A DNA stretch of 6,828 bases from Dehalococcoidia bacterium (GTDB lineage Bacteria; Chloroflexota; Dehalococcoidia; GIF9; AB-539-J10). The DNA is taken from positions 1 to 6,828 of the forward strand of contig JAUVYX010000052.1 in assembly GCA_030602865.1 (NCBI GenBank), read 5' to 3'. This document shows positions 1 to 6,241 of the stretch, piece by piece (position 1 is the stretch's first letter; each line of letters begins with the position of its first letter). The translations under genes and the position numbers were made by a program. Under the pieces are notes generated by a model. That model searched no databases, was not told the DNA's origin, and was given only the letters and a program-made list of their open reading frames with translations.

Positions 1-502
1 CGCAGAGTACATAAAAGAAATTGAATTTGATATTTCAAATCTTGAGCCACAAGTCGCTTTTCCTCATCTTCCTTCCAATACAAAAGCGGTAAGTCAAGTG
101 GGTGATATAAAACTGGATCAGGTAGTGATTGGTAGCTGTACCAACGGACGTCTTGACGATCTTAGAATAGCGGCGATGTTGCTAAAAGGTAAAAAAGTTA
201 ATCCTGATCTGAGATGTATAATAATTCCTGGCACACAAAAGGTTTACCTGGAAGCGTTAAGAGAAGGGTTGGTTGAGATATTTATTGAGGCTGGTGCTGC
301 AGTCAGCACCCCTACTTGTGGGCCCTGTTTAGGTGGTTATATGGGCGTTTTGGCTGCTGGTGAACGATGCTTGTCTACCACCAATCGAAATTTTGTTGGT
401 AGAATGGGCAGTCCTGATGCAGAAGTCTATCTGGCAAGTCCAGCTATAGGCGCTGCTAGTGCAATTTTAGGAAGAATTTGCGGCCCTGAGGAGGTTATAT
501 AG
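1..502 (+). CDS. leuC: 3-isopropylmalate dehydratase large subunit (C-terminal part)
   Basis: This is the 3' end of the large subunit of isopropylmalate isomerase. With LeuD it converts 2-isopropylmalate to 3-isopropylmalate in leucine synthesis, and citramalate to 3-methylmalate where CimA is present. The reading frame is open from base 2 and has no start in the window, so the gene begins upstream; the GTG at 98 is internal. About 166 residues are visible. The aconitase-family 4Fe-4S ligands are present: one Cys in the GSCTNGR motif (codon 137-139) and two in TCGPC (codons 317-319 and 326-328). The GSCTNGR context and the short partner LeuD resemble the roughly 420-residue archaeal/bacterial LeuC2 form rather than the longer E. 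coli form; this is inference. The TAG stop shares one base with the leuD start, implying translational coupling. Confidence 0.96.
   Translation, partial: AEYIKEIEFDISNLEPQVAFPHLPSNTKAVSQVGDIKLDQVVIGSCTNGRLDDLRIAAMLLKGKKVNPDLRCIIIPGTQKVYLEALREGLVEIFIEAGAAVSTPTCGPCLGGYMGVLAAGERCLSTTNRNFVGRMGSPDAEVYLASPAIGAASAILGRICGPEEVI
488..494 (+). promoter_or_regulatory. Ribosome binding site for leuD
   Basis: GAGGAGG lies inside the last codons of leuC, seven bases before a GTG. It is close to a perfect anti-16S match and fixes the non-ATG start of leuD at 502. Confidence 0.85.
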
Positions 503-999
503 TGATTTTAAAGGGAAAAGTTCATAAATATGGTAATGATGTCAACACTGATGTGATAATTCCAGCTCGTTATCTGAATGTATCTGATCCTGATGAGTTG
601 GCTGAACATTGTATGGAGGACATTGACCCCACATTTATCACAAATGTTAAACCTGGAGATATTATTGTTGCTGGAAGTAATTTTGGGTGTGGCTCATCAA
701 GGGAACATGCTCCTCTGGCCATTAAAACTTCTGGAGTGGCTTGTGTAATCGCTCAAAGCTTTGCACGAATATTTTTCCGAAATGCCATTGATATTGGGTT
801 GCCTCTCTTAGAATGTAGTGTAGCCTCAAATGAAATAGAGGCAGGTGACAAACTTGAAATAGATATCACTAATGGGAAAATCGATGATATTTCTCGGCAT
901 AAAACGTTTTTGGCTAAGCCATATCCGGATTTCATGACGCGTATAATTAACGCTGGGGGATTAATTAACTACACCAAAAACAATTTAAGAGGTAAATAA
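502..999 (+). CDS. leuD: 3-isopropylmalate dehydratase small subunit
   Basis: This is the swivel-domain subunit of isopropylmalate isomerase, which completes the active site together with LeuC. The protein has 165 residues, the usual length of the short LeuD form; E. coli LeuD is about 200. Visible motifs are the N-terminal [14 protein letters not shown] (residues 11-24) and the substrate-loop sequence [13 protein letters not shown] (58-70), both hallmarks of the family. The start is GTG, supported by a strong Shine-Dalgarno sequence at 488-494 and by the N-terminus [11 protein letters not shown], which fits the family start. It overlaps the leuC stop by one base, and its TAA stop overlaps the leuB ATG by one base. 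The isomerase subunits are thus made in step and in step with the next enzyme. Nothing is missing or broken. Confidence 0.97.
   Translation: MILKGKVHKYGNDVNTDVIIPARYLNVSDPDELAEHCMEDIDPTFITNVKPGDIIVAGSNFGCGSSREHAPLAIKTSGVACVIAQSFARIFFRNAIDIGLPLLECSVASNEIEAGDKLEIDITNGKIDDISRHKTFLAKPYPDFMTRIINAGGLINYTKNNLRGK
987..993 (+). promoter_or_regulatory. Ribosome binding site for leuB
   Basis: AAGAGGT sits in the last codons of leuD, five bases before the leuB ATG at 999. It supports the one-base overlapping start (TAATG). Confidence 0.75.
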
Positions 1000-2087
1000 T
1001 GGATTTCAATATTGCAGTTCTACCCGGTGATGGTATTGGACCTGAAGTTATTGCCGAATCGGTTAAGCTATTAAAAACTATAAGTAAAAGTTATAACCAT
1101 AAATTTCAGTTACATAATGGGGTAGTAGGTGGGGTTGCTGTGGACAACCTGGGCGTCGCTCTGCCAAAAGAAACGCTGGAACTGTGCCAGAGGTGTGACG
1201 CCGTTTTATTTGGTGCGGTTGGTGGGCCAAAATGGGATGATCCTCAGGCGAAGGTAAGAGCAACAGACGGGATATTAGAGTTGAGGAAAGGACTATCTTT
1301 ATTCGCTAATTTGCGCCCTGTAAAAGTTACACCGCCATTAGTTGACTCTACTCCTCTTAAACCGAATATTGTTAAAAATGTTGATTTGCTGGTAGTAAGA
1401 GAACTCACCGGGGGACTGTATTTCGGGCAACCCAAAAAACAATGGCAGACCCCTTCGGGTAGACAAGCTGTAGATACCATGACATATTCAGAAGAGGAAA
1501 TTGAACGGATAGCGAGAATGGGATTTGAGCTAGCTCGTACTAGATCTAAGAAACTGACATCAGTTGATAAAGCTAATGTTCTTGAATCATCCCGGTTATG
1601 GAGACAGATTATTACGGAGATATCAAGCAGTTATCCTGATGTTGAATTACAACATGTGTTTATTGATGCTTGTACCATGCAATTAATTCAGCGTCCTGGA
1701 GAATTTGATGTCTTGGTCACTTCGAATATGTTTGGAGATATATTAACAGATGAAGCTTCAGTACTAGCAGGTTCCATGGGCATGTTACCCTCGGCTAGTC
1801 TGGCAGGGTTACCTAGTGGAAAAACATTTGGGTTGTATGAGCCAATTCATGGTACTGCACCGGATATAGCAGGGAAAAATATAGCTAACCCTATCGCTAC
1901 TATCTTAAGTACAGCGATGAGGCTTCGCTATTCTTTTAACTTAATATCAGAGGCTAATGCGGTGGAGGATGCTATCGAAGCTACATTAAAGGAAGGTTAT
2001 AGAACACCTGATATTTGGACAGAAGGTGATGTAAAGATAGGGACTGAGGAGATGGGTAACCTGATTTTACGAAAACTTAATGTGTAA
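999..2087 (+). CDS. leuB: 3-isopropylmalate dehydrogenase
   Basis: This cytoplasmic NAD-dependent enzyme oxidises and decarboxylates 3-isopropylmalate to 2-oxoisocaproate for leucine. In citramalate-using organisms it also acts on 3-methylmalate to give 2-oxobutyrate for isoleucine. The 362 residues match the family length. Visible features in order are the N-terminal LPGDGIGPEV (8-17), NLRPVK (104-109), the VVRELTGGLYFG segment with catalytic Tyr141, catalytic Lys191 in SVDKANVL, and metal-binding Asp223, Asp247 and Asp251 in IDACTMQL and SNMFGDILTDE. The adenine-loop sequence EPIHGTAPDIAGKNIANP follows at 281-298. Residue roles are assigned by analogy with the Thermus enzyme. The ATG start is backed by AAGAGGT. 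A homologous dehydrogenase acting on tartrate, homoisocitrate or citramalate-derived substrates cannot be separated by motif alone, but the operon context makes LeuB very likely. Confidence 0.96.
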   Translation: MDFNIAVLPGDGIGPEVIAESVKLLKTISKSYNHKFQLHNGVVGGVAVDNLGVALPKETLELCQRCDAVLFGAVGGPKWDDPQAKVRATDGILELRKGLSLFANLRPVKVTPPLVDSTPLKPNIVKNVDLLVVRELTGGLYFGQPKKQWQTPSGRQAVDTMTYSEEEIERIARMGFELARTRSKKLTSVDKANVLESSRLWRQIITEISSSYPDVELQHVFIDACTMQLIQRPGEFDVLVTSNMFGDILTDEASVLAGSMGMLPSASLAGLPSGKTFGLYEPIHGTAPDIAGKNIANPIATILSTAMRLRYSFNLISEANAVEDAIEATLKEGYRTPDIWTEGDVKIGTEEMGNLILRKLNV

Positions 2088-2104
2088 CATAATAATTTAA
2101 TACT

Positions 2105-3700
2105 ATGAAAGTGCATATTTATGACACGACGTTACGGGATGGGGCGCAACAGGAAGGGGTGTCCTTTTCCGTAGAAGATAAACTGAACATTGTTAATAGC
2201 TTGGACAAATTGGGTATCAGCTATATCGAAGGTGGCTGGCCTGGTTCTAATTCCAAGGATGCTGAGTTTTTTGTAAGAGTTAAATACTTGAATCTGACAA
2301 ATTCATGTGTAGTCGCTTTTAGTAGCACACGGCGTAGCTTTTGTAAGGCAAATGAAGACATACAACTGAGAGCACTGCTCAATGCCGGAACTGCAATAGT
2401 TACTATTGTCGGGAAAAGTTGGGATAAGCAGGTAACCGAGGTACTGGAAACTACTTTGGTGGAGAATCTCAACATGATTATTGATACTATCGAATACCTC
2501 AGGGAGAATGGACTTCGGGTTTTTTTTGATGCAGAACACTTTTTTGACGGTTATAAGGCTAACCCTGAATATGCGCTTGACACCATAGTCGCTGCTAGCA
2601 AAGCTGGCGCTGAATGCATAATACTATGCGACACTAATGGGGGTACCTTGCCTGAAGAGGTGGCTAATGTCATTAAGGCGGTTCAGGAAACAAGCTCCAT
2701 TCCCATAGGTATTCATGCGCATAACGATGCGGAGCTAGCTGTAGCTAACTCACTGGTTGCAGTACAGGCGGGAGTTTCTCAGGTGCAAGGGACCATAAAT
2801 GGTTACGGGGAACGCTGTGGGAACGCTAATTTATGTTCCATCATACCAAATTTAAAGCTAAAAATGGGCATTAATTGCATTAGTAATGAACAGCTAAGTA
2901 GTCTTAGTAATATCTCTCGTTATGTTTCAGAACTGGCTAATCTTCCTCATGTTAATACTCTTCCTTACGTGGGGCCTGAAGCCTTTGCACATAAAGCTGG
3001 ACTTCACGTGTCTGCTCTGATGAAATGCAAAGATAGTTACCAACATATTGATCCTATATTAGTTGGTAATCACCAACGAGTCATAATATCGGAGCTTTCG
3101 GGTAAGTCGAATATACTATATAAGGCAAAGGAACGGGGTTTGCCCATCCCACGAGGTAGCGAAATCGGGAAAATACTCAGTAAAATCAAGATATTAGAGA
3201 ATCAGGGATTTCAATATAGCAGTGCTGAAGCATCATTTGACTTATTGCTCCATCGTGCGCAAGCTGGATATACACCACCTTTTGAATTGATTGACTTCAT
3301 GGTAATAATTGAGAAACATCGTCGTCTGTCTAGAAGCAGTAATAAGGAAGAGCTGTTATCTGAAGCAACCATTAAGGTAAAAGTGGGCGACATAATAGAA
3401 CACACTGCCGCTGAAGGTGACGGACCTATAAATGCTCTCGATCAGGCCTTACGAAAGGCCTTAATACAATTTTATCCTGATTTAACTTTTGTAGAACTGA
3501 CTGACTTCAAGGTGCGCATATTGGAAGAGACTGCTGGTACTGCCTCAATGATTCGAGTCCTTATAGAATCTAGTGATGGAAAAGAGCACTGGGAAACGGT
3601 AGGTAGCTCAAGCAACCTCATCGAGGCTAGCTGGCTAGCTCTATCGGACAGTATTGAGTACTGGTTATTAAAGCAAAAACGCTACGAACAAAAATATTAG
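2105..3700 (+). CDS. cimA: (R)-citramalate synthase
   Basis: This enzyme condenses pyruvate and acetyl-CoA to (R)-citramalate, the first step of threonine-independent isoleucine synthesis. It belongs to the DRE-TIM metallolyase family (isopropylmalate, homocitrate and citramalate synthases). At 531 residues it matches the long bacterial citramalate synthase type. The catalytic barrel shows Arg11-Asp12 in DTTLRDGAQQEG, DAEHFFDGY (142-150), CDTNGGTLP (175-183), the metal ligands His204 and His206 in HAHND, and GYGERCGNANL (233-243, Asn240). FAHKAGLH at 294-301 follows. The C-terminal part, from about 420 to 525, resembles the LeuA-type regulatory dimer domain, implying feedback control, probably by isoleucine (inference). 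The start is fixed by the family N-terminus MKVHIYDTTLRDG, although no Shine-Dalgarno sequence is visible in the 17-base gap after leuB. Isopropylmalate or homocitrate synthase is the alternative; length and YDTTLRDGAQQEG favour CimA. Confidence 0.9.
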   Translation: MKVHIYDTTLRDGAQQEGVSFSVEDKLNIVNSLDKLGISYIEGGWPGSNSKDAEFFVRVKYLNLTNSCVVAFSSTRRSFCKANEDIQLRALLNAGTAIVTIVGKSWDKQVTEVLETTLVENLNMIIDTIEYLRENGLRVFFDAEHFFDGYKANPEYALDTIVAASKAGAECIILCDTNGGTLPEEVANVIKAVQETSSIPIGIHAHNDAELAVANSLVAVQAGVSQVQGTINGYGERCGNANLCSIIPNLKLKMGINCISNEQLSSLSNISRYVSELANLPHVNTLPYVGPEAFAHKAGLHVSALMKCKDSYQHIDPILVGNHQRVIISELSGKSNILYKAKERGLPIPRGSEIGKILSKIKILENQGFQYSSAEASFDLLLHRAQAGYTPPFELIDFMVIIEKHRRLSRSSNKEELLSEATIKVKVGDIIEHTAAEGDGPINALDQALRKALIQFYPDLTFVELTDFKVRILEETAGTASMIRVLIESSDGKEHWETVGSSSNLIEASWLALSDSIEYWLLKQKRYEQKY

Positions 3701-3776
3701 TAGAATTGATTATATTGTCCATCAGGAAAATCTTATTATTTAAATGGGATTATGTTGGTTCGGGTAATACTTATCT

Positions 3777-3808
3777 AAAGAAGAAAAATATATTACTATA
3801 GTAGTATA
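3777..3808 (-). terminator. Possible weak terminator of the archease-rtcB transcript
   Basis: On the - strand, an 8-base AT-rich stem with a TATA loop (3808 to 3789, one C/A mismatch) is followed directly by a T-rich run, TTTTTCTTCTTT (3788 to 3777). It lies about 70 bases past the rtcB stop. The low GC of the stem makes this a weak candidate. Confidence 0.3.
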
Positions 3809-3836
3809 GCTGTTAATGGAAATTGTCTTTATCTGG

Positions 3837-3862
3837 ATGTGTGCCCATAGACCTGCACATAT
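3837..3862. other. Hairpin in the convergent gap between cimA and rtcB
   Basis: ATGTGTGC (3837-3844) pairs with GCACATAT (3855-3862) around a 10-base loop, with one G-T pair. Neither strand shows a T tract after it, so it is not a standard intrinsic terminator. It could slow polymerase or protect 3' ends of the cimA message. The rest of this gap between the two converging genes shows no gene. Confidence 0.3.
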
Positions 3863-3876
3863 AATTGGAAGTGTTA

Positions 3877-5334
3877 TTATCCTTTGATGACGCCTATCGG
3901 GATAGCCATAGCTACCTTGTGAGAAATCCCTGCTTGCTGAACTATGTTAACCACTTCTGTAACGTCCTTATAAGCAGGGGAAGCTTCTTCAGCTAATGAA
4001 GAAACGTGTTCTGTTTTGATGCTAATACCTCTGTTACGCAATTCTTTTAACACGTCTTTGCCATTTAGTTTTCGCCTGGCAGCACTCCTGCTCAATAAAC
4101 GTCCAGCACCATGGCAAGTAGAGCCGAAGTTTTCATCCATGGCCTTCTGGGTACCTACGGCAATGAAAGAACAACTTCCCATATCACCAGGGATAAATAC
4201 TGGTTGCCCTATCTCTCGATAGCATAGCGGAATATCACCATGGCCAGGAGAAAAGGCTCTGGTAGCTCCCTTACGATGCACACAGACTATCATTTTCTTT
4301 TTATCTATTATATGGTTTTCAAACTTGGCAATGTTATGGGAAACATCATAAATCTGTCTAATATCGAGTTCTTGTAATGATTTCTTAAATACCTTTGTAA
4401 AACTTTCTCTAACCCAATGAGCAATACACTGGCGGTTACACCATGCATAGTTCGCTGCGCACGACATGGCAGCAAAGTAATCCTTCCCCTCTGGTGATTC
4501 TATTGGGGCACAGGCAAGTTGTCTATCAGGTAGTTTTATTCCGTATCTTGTTACTGCACTTTCCATAATCCTAAGATGGTCAGTGCATACCTGATGGCCA
4601 AAACCCCGGGAGCCAGTGTGGATTAAAATTAATACTTGCCCAACTCCAACAATCCCCATTGCACTAGCAGCGTGTGTGTCGAAAACTTCCTTTACCACTT
4701 GCACTTCTATGAAATGATTACCAGAGCCCAATGTACCAATCTGGGATATCCCTCGGTTAACTGCTTTGTCACTAACCTTGTCAGGGTTAGCATTCTTTAT
4801 GTATCCACGGTCTTCAGTAACCTCTAAATCACGATTAGAGCCAAAACCATGTTTCACTGCCCATAGAGCACCTTCGGCCATTACATTGCCTATCTGTTTA
4901 CGGTCCAACAGTATCTTTCCTTTTGAGCCTAAACCAGATGGCACGTTGATGAATAAATCACCGAGCAGTTCACTAATTCTGGCTCTTACTTCAGTCTCAA
5001 AAAGGTTGGTGCACAGCAACCTCACTCCACAGTTTATATCATAACCTACGCCACCGGGAGATATCACGCCTTTATTGACATTCATCGCAGCGACTCCTCC
5101 TATAGGAAAACCATACCCCAAATGAATGTCGGGCATACCAAATGAAAACCCTACTATGCCAGGTAAACAGGCAACATTAGCCACTTGTTCAGGTGTTTGT
5201 TCATTTGCAATAAAATCCAGCATAGCCTCATTAGCATAGATGAGGCCCGGCACCAACATCCCTGGCTTATAATCACGGGGAATTTCCCATCGATTATCGT
5301 CGATCTTGATAAATTGACTTCGATGCTGCGACAT
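3877..5334 (-). CDS. rtcB: RNA-splicing ligase RtcB (GTP-dependent)
   Basis: RtcB joins RNA 2',3'-cyclic-phosphate or 3'-phosphate ends to 5'-hydroxyl ends using GTP and Mn2+. The role is RNA repair in bacteria and tRNA splicing in archaea and animals. The 485 residues match the archaeal-type family (about 480). Metal ligands and active-site residues align with those of the Pyrococcus enzyme: Asp99 and Cys102 in GVGYDINCGVR, Asn206-His207 in GSGNHFIEVQ, His239 in IHTGSRG, His333 in VSHNIAKFE, the guanylylated His408 in CHGAGRLLSR, and Lys484 in the invariant C-terminal Lys-Gly. The ATG start has AAGGTG seven bases upstream. It lies 11 bases behind the archease gene, its known activator. No rtcA or rtcR is seen in this window, so the E. 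coli sigma54 control is not evident here. Confidence 0.97.
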   Translation of the reverse strand: MSQHRSQFIKIDDNRWEIPRDYKPGMLVPGLIYANEAMLDFIANEQTPEQVANVACLPGIVGFSFGMPDIHLGYGFPIGGVAAMNVNKGVISPGGVGYDINCGVRLLCTNLFETEVRARISELLGDLFINVPSGLGSKGKILLDRKQIGNVMAEGALWAVKHGFGSNRDLEVTEDRGYIKNANPDKVSDKAVNRGISQIGTLGSGNHFIEVQVVKEVFDTHAASAMGIVGVGQVLILIHTGSRGFGHQVCTDHLRIMESAVTRYGIKLPDRQLACAPIESPEGKDYFAAMSCAANYAWCNRQCIAHWVRESFTKVFKKSLQELDIRQIYDVSHNIAKFENHIIDKKKMIVCVHRKGATRAFSPGHGDIPLCYREIGQPVFIPGDMGSCSFIAVGTQKAMDENFGSTCHGAGRLLSRSAARRKLNGKDVLKELRNRGISIKTEHVSSLAEEASPAYKDVTEVVNIVQQAGISHKVAMAIPIGVIKG

Positions 5335-5341
5335 ATATCTA

Positions 5342-5347
5342 CACCTT
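5342..5347 (-). promoter_or_regulatory. Ribosome binding site for rtcB
   Basis: AAGGTG on the - strand overlaps the archease TAA stop and stands seven bases before the rtcB ATG. This arrangement suits coupled translation of archease and RtcB. Confidence 0.75.
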
Positions 5348-5768
5348 ATATATCAAATATAACCTGTGCCTTATATCCAGATGCACAACTGTCTATTTTC
5401 AGCGTATGGTATGTAGCTGCTTTTACATATCTTTTTAGTCTATGCTTCAGAGGATCAACTGTTTCCCCATAACAAATAGCTGTGAGTTGGTTGTTATTTA
5501 GATTCTTTATCTGGAATCTGTTAAATAATATATGTTCAGCATCGAATAAGTAAATAAGTTCATTGAGCCAAGCTACTAACAAGGTTTCGTTGTTCTCAGC
5601 AGCTACTTTAATATAGCTATGCAGTCTTTCCGTAATACTATCTGGTTCTACAATCAAGCTAAAAAGCGCATAAGCGGAATTGGAAAATAGTTGCTCAATA
5701 TCAACTCCATAAGCAATAATACCGATATCAGCAGTGTGATCGATAACCTTAAATAATTTGTTTTCCAT
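5346..5768 (-). CDS. Archease, RtcB-activating protein
   Basis: Archease is a small cytoplasmic protein that speeds guanylylation of RtcB and allows multiple turnover. From the ATG at 5768 the product is 140 residues, typical of the family. The signature DHTADIGI is at residues 10-17, with Asp14 equivalent to a known metal ligand. The conserved central WLNELIYLFD and the later KAATYH segment are present. The protein ends in Asp139-Ile140, matching the C-terminal metal-binding Asp and terminal carboxylate described for the Pyrococcus protein. An in-frame TTG at 5780 would add only four residues. The ATG is preferred because MENKLFKVIDHTADIG is a normal family N-terminus and the predicted transcript start near 5795 leaves a usable leader. 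Neither start has a clear Shine-Dalgarno sequence. It is first in an operon with rtcB. Confidence 0.93.
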   Translation of the reverse strand: MENKLFKVIDHTADIGIIAYGVDIEQLFSNSAYALFSLIVEPDSITERLHSYIKVAAENNETLLVAWLNELIYLFDAEHILFNRFQIKNLNNNQLTAICYGETVDPLKHRLKRYVKAATYHTLKIDSCASGYKAQVIFDI

Positions 5769-5801
5769 TATCAAACACAATTTACTGGTGTATGTAAATT
5801 A

Positions 5802-5810
5802 ATTATAGCA
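5802..5810 (-). promoter_or_regulatory. Extended -10 promoter of archease-rtcB
   Basis: TGCTATAAT on the - strand is a perfect extended -10 element (TGn plus TATAAT). No good -35 is seen at 16-18 bases, as expected for extended -10 promoters. Transcription would begin near 5795, giving a leader of about 27 bases before the archease ATG. Confidence 0.65.
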
Positions 5811-5908
5811 TTCATTATTGTAATTCCTGCCAGTTCGATTATCTGGAGAGTGGTTTAAAATATATTTATTTGTTGCTAAGTGAATTAAGTGCCAACAGAA
5901 CCTATTCA

Positions 5909-5937
5909 TTGACCATAAGTAACATGTTTGCTACAAT
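5909..5937 (+). promoter_or_regulatory. Sigma70-type promoter of tRNA-Val
   Basis: TTGACC (5909-5914) and TACAAT (5932-5937) are each one base from consensus and separated by exactly 17 bases. The start would fall near 5944-5946, two to four bases before the mature tRNA 5' end at 5948, so little 5' trimming by RNase P would be needed. Confidence 0.85.
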
Positions 5938-5947
5938 CATTCGGGTG

Positions 5948-6020
5948 GGGCGATTAGCTCAGTGGTTAGAGCGCTGCGTTGACATCGCAGAGGTCACTGG
6001 TTCAAGTCCAGTATTGCCCA
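5948..6020 (+). tRNA. tRNA-Val, anticodon GAC
   Basis: This is a complete 73-base cloverleaf. The acceptor GGGCGAT pairs with ATTGCCC (one G-T), the D stem is GCTC/GAGC, and the anticodon stem is CTGCG/CGCAG with loop TTGACAT. The variable loop is AGGTC, and the T stem ACTGG/CCAGT encloses TTCAAGT. The anticodon GAC at 5981-5983 reads the valine codons GUC and GUU. The discriminator is A at 6020. The following bases are ATT, so CCA is not encoded and must be added by a nucleotidyltransferase. No intron is present. Confidence 0.97.
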
Positions 6021-6241
6021 ATTGTAAATATGGAATGAGAATAAAACAATGTATTTGATGCCGAGTTCAATAGATCATGATAGCTTTCAAATTCAACGTT
6101 ATCTAATTGGGTTGTATCAGAGAATGGTGTACAGTAGAGAGATATAGGAGTCATTGGTTCTCCAGTTATGCATACTGCTAGTAGTACCATCCCCACTGTG
6201 TTATTGATAGAAATTATGTATGCATAAGATGAAACTATAGA
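6021..6241 (+). other. tRNA-Val to thrS intergenic region, no gene recognised
   Basis: No convincing coding region, T-box or strong terminator is visible. A small open frame from the ATG at 6058 (29 codons, stop at 6145) matches nothing I know. A possible thrS promoter is TTGATA (6204-6209) with TAAGAT (6225-6230), but the 15-base spacing is short and it would leave a leader of only about five bases. Read-through from the tRNA promoter is the alternative. Confidence 0.45.
6166..6227. repeat. 10-base inverted repeat upstream of thrS
   Basis: TTATGCATAC (6166-6175) is the exact reverse complement of GTATGCATAA (6218-6227). Each arm also contains the self-complementary ATGCAT. The arms are 42 bases apart, and the right arm ends 14 bases before the thrS ATG. 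It could be a leader stem or a pair of operator sites, or it may be chance in AT-rich DNA. Confidence 0.4.

Noticed and set aside
98..502. A complete short leuC-like gene starting at GTG 98
   Set aside because: The frame stays open to base 2 with LeuC-like sequence before it, so this is an internal codon of a longer gene cut by the window edge.
3600..3650. Repeated GCTAGC near the 3' end of cimA
   Set aside because: It is two copies of a six-base string inside conserved coding sequence (Ala-Ser-Trp-Leu-Ala) and is explained by codon choice.
4766..5044. Open frames of 60-95 codons antisense to rtcB and within leuB and cimA
   Set aside because: They are shadows of well-supported genes in other frames and show no family resemblance.
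5948..6020. tRNA-Val as an integration site for a genomic island
   Set aside because: No second copy of the tRNA 3' end and no integrase is visible in the window. The 7-base AATTGGG near 6105, complementary to CCCAATT at the tRNA end, is too short to mean anything.
6181..6194. A GGGGATGGTACTAC string on the - strand resembling a T-box core
   Set aside because: It is only a partial match, lies on the strand facing away from thrS, and no specifier stem or terminator was found around it.
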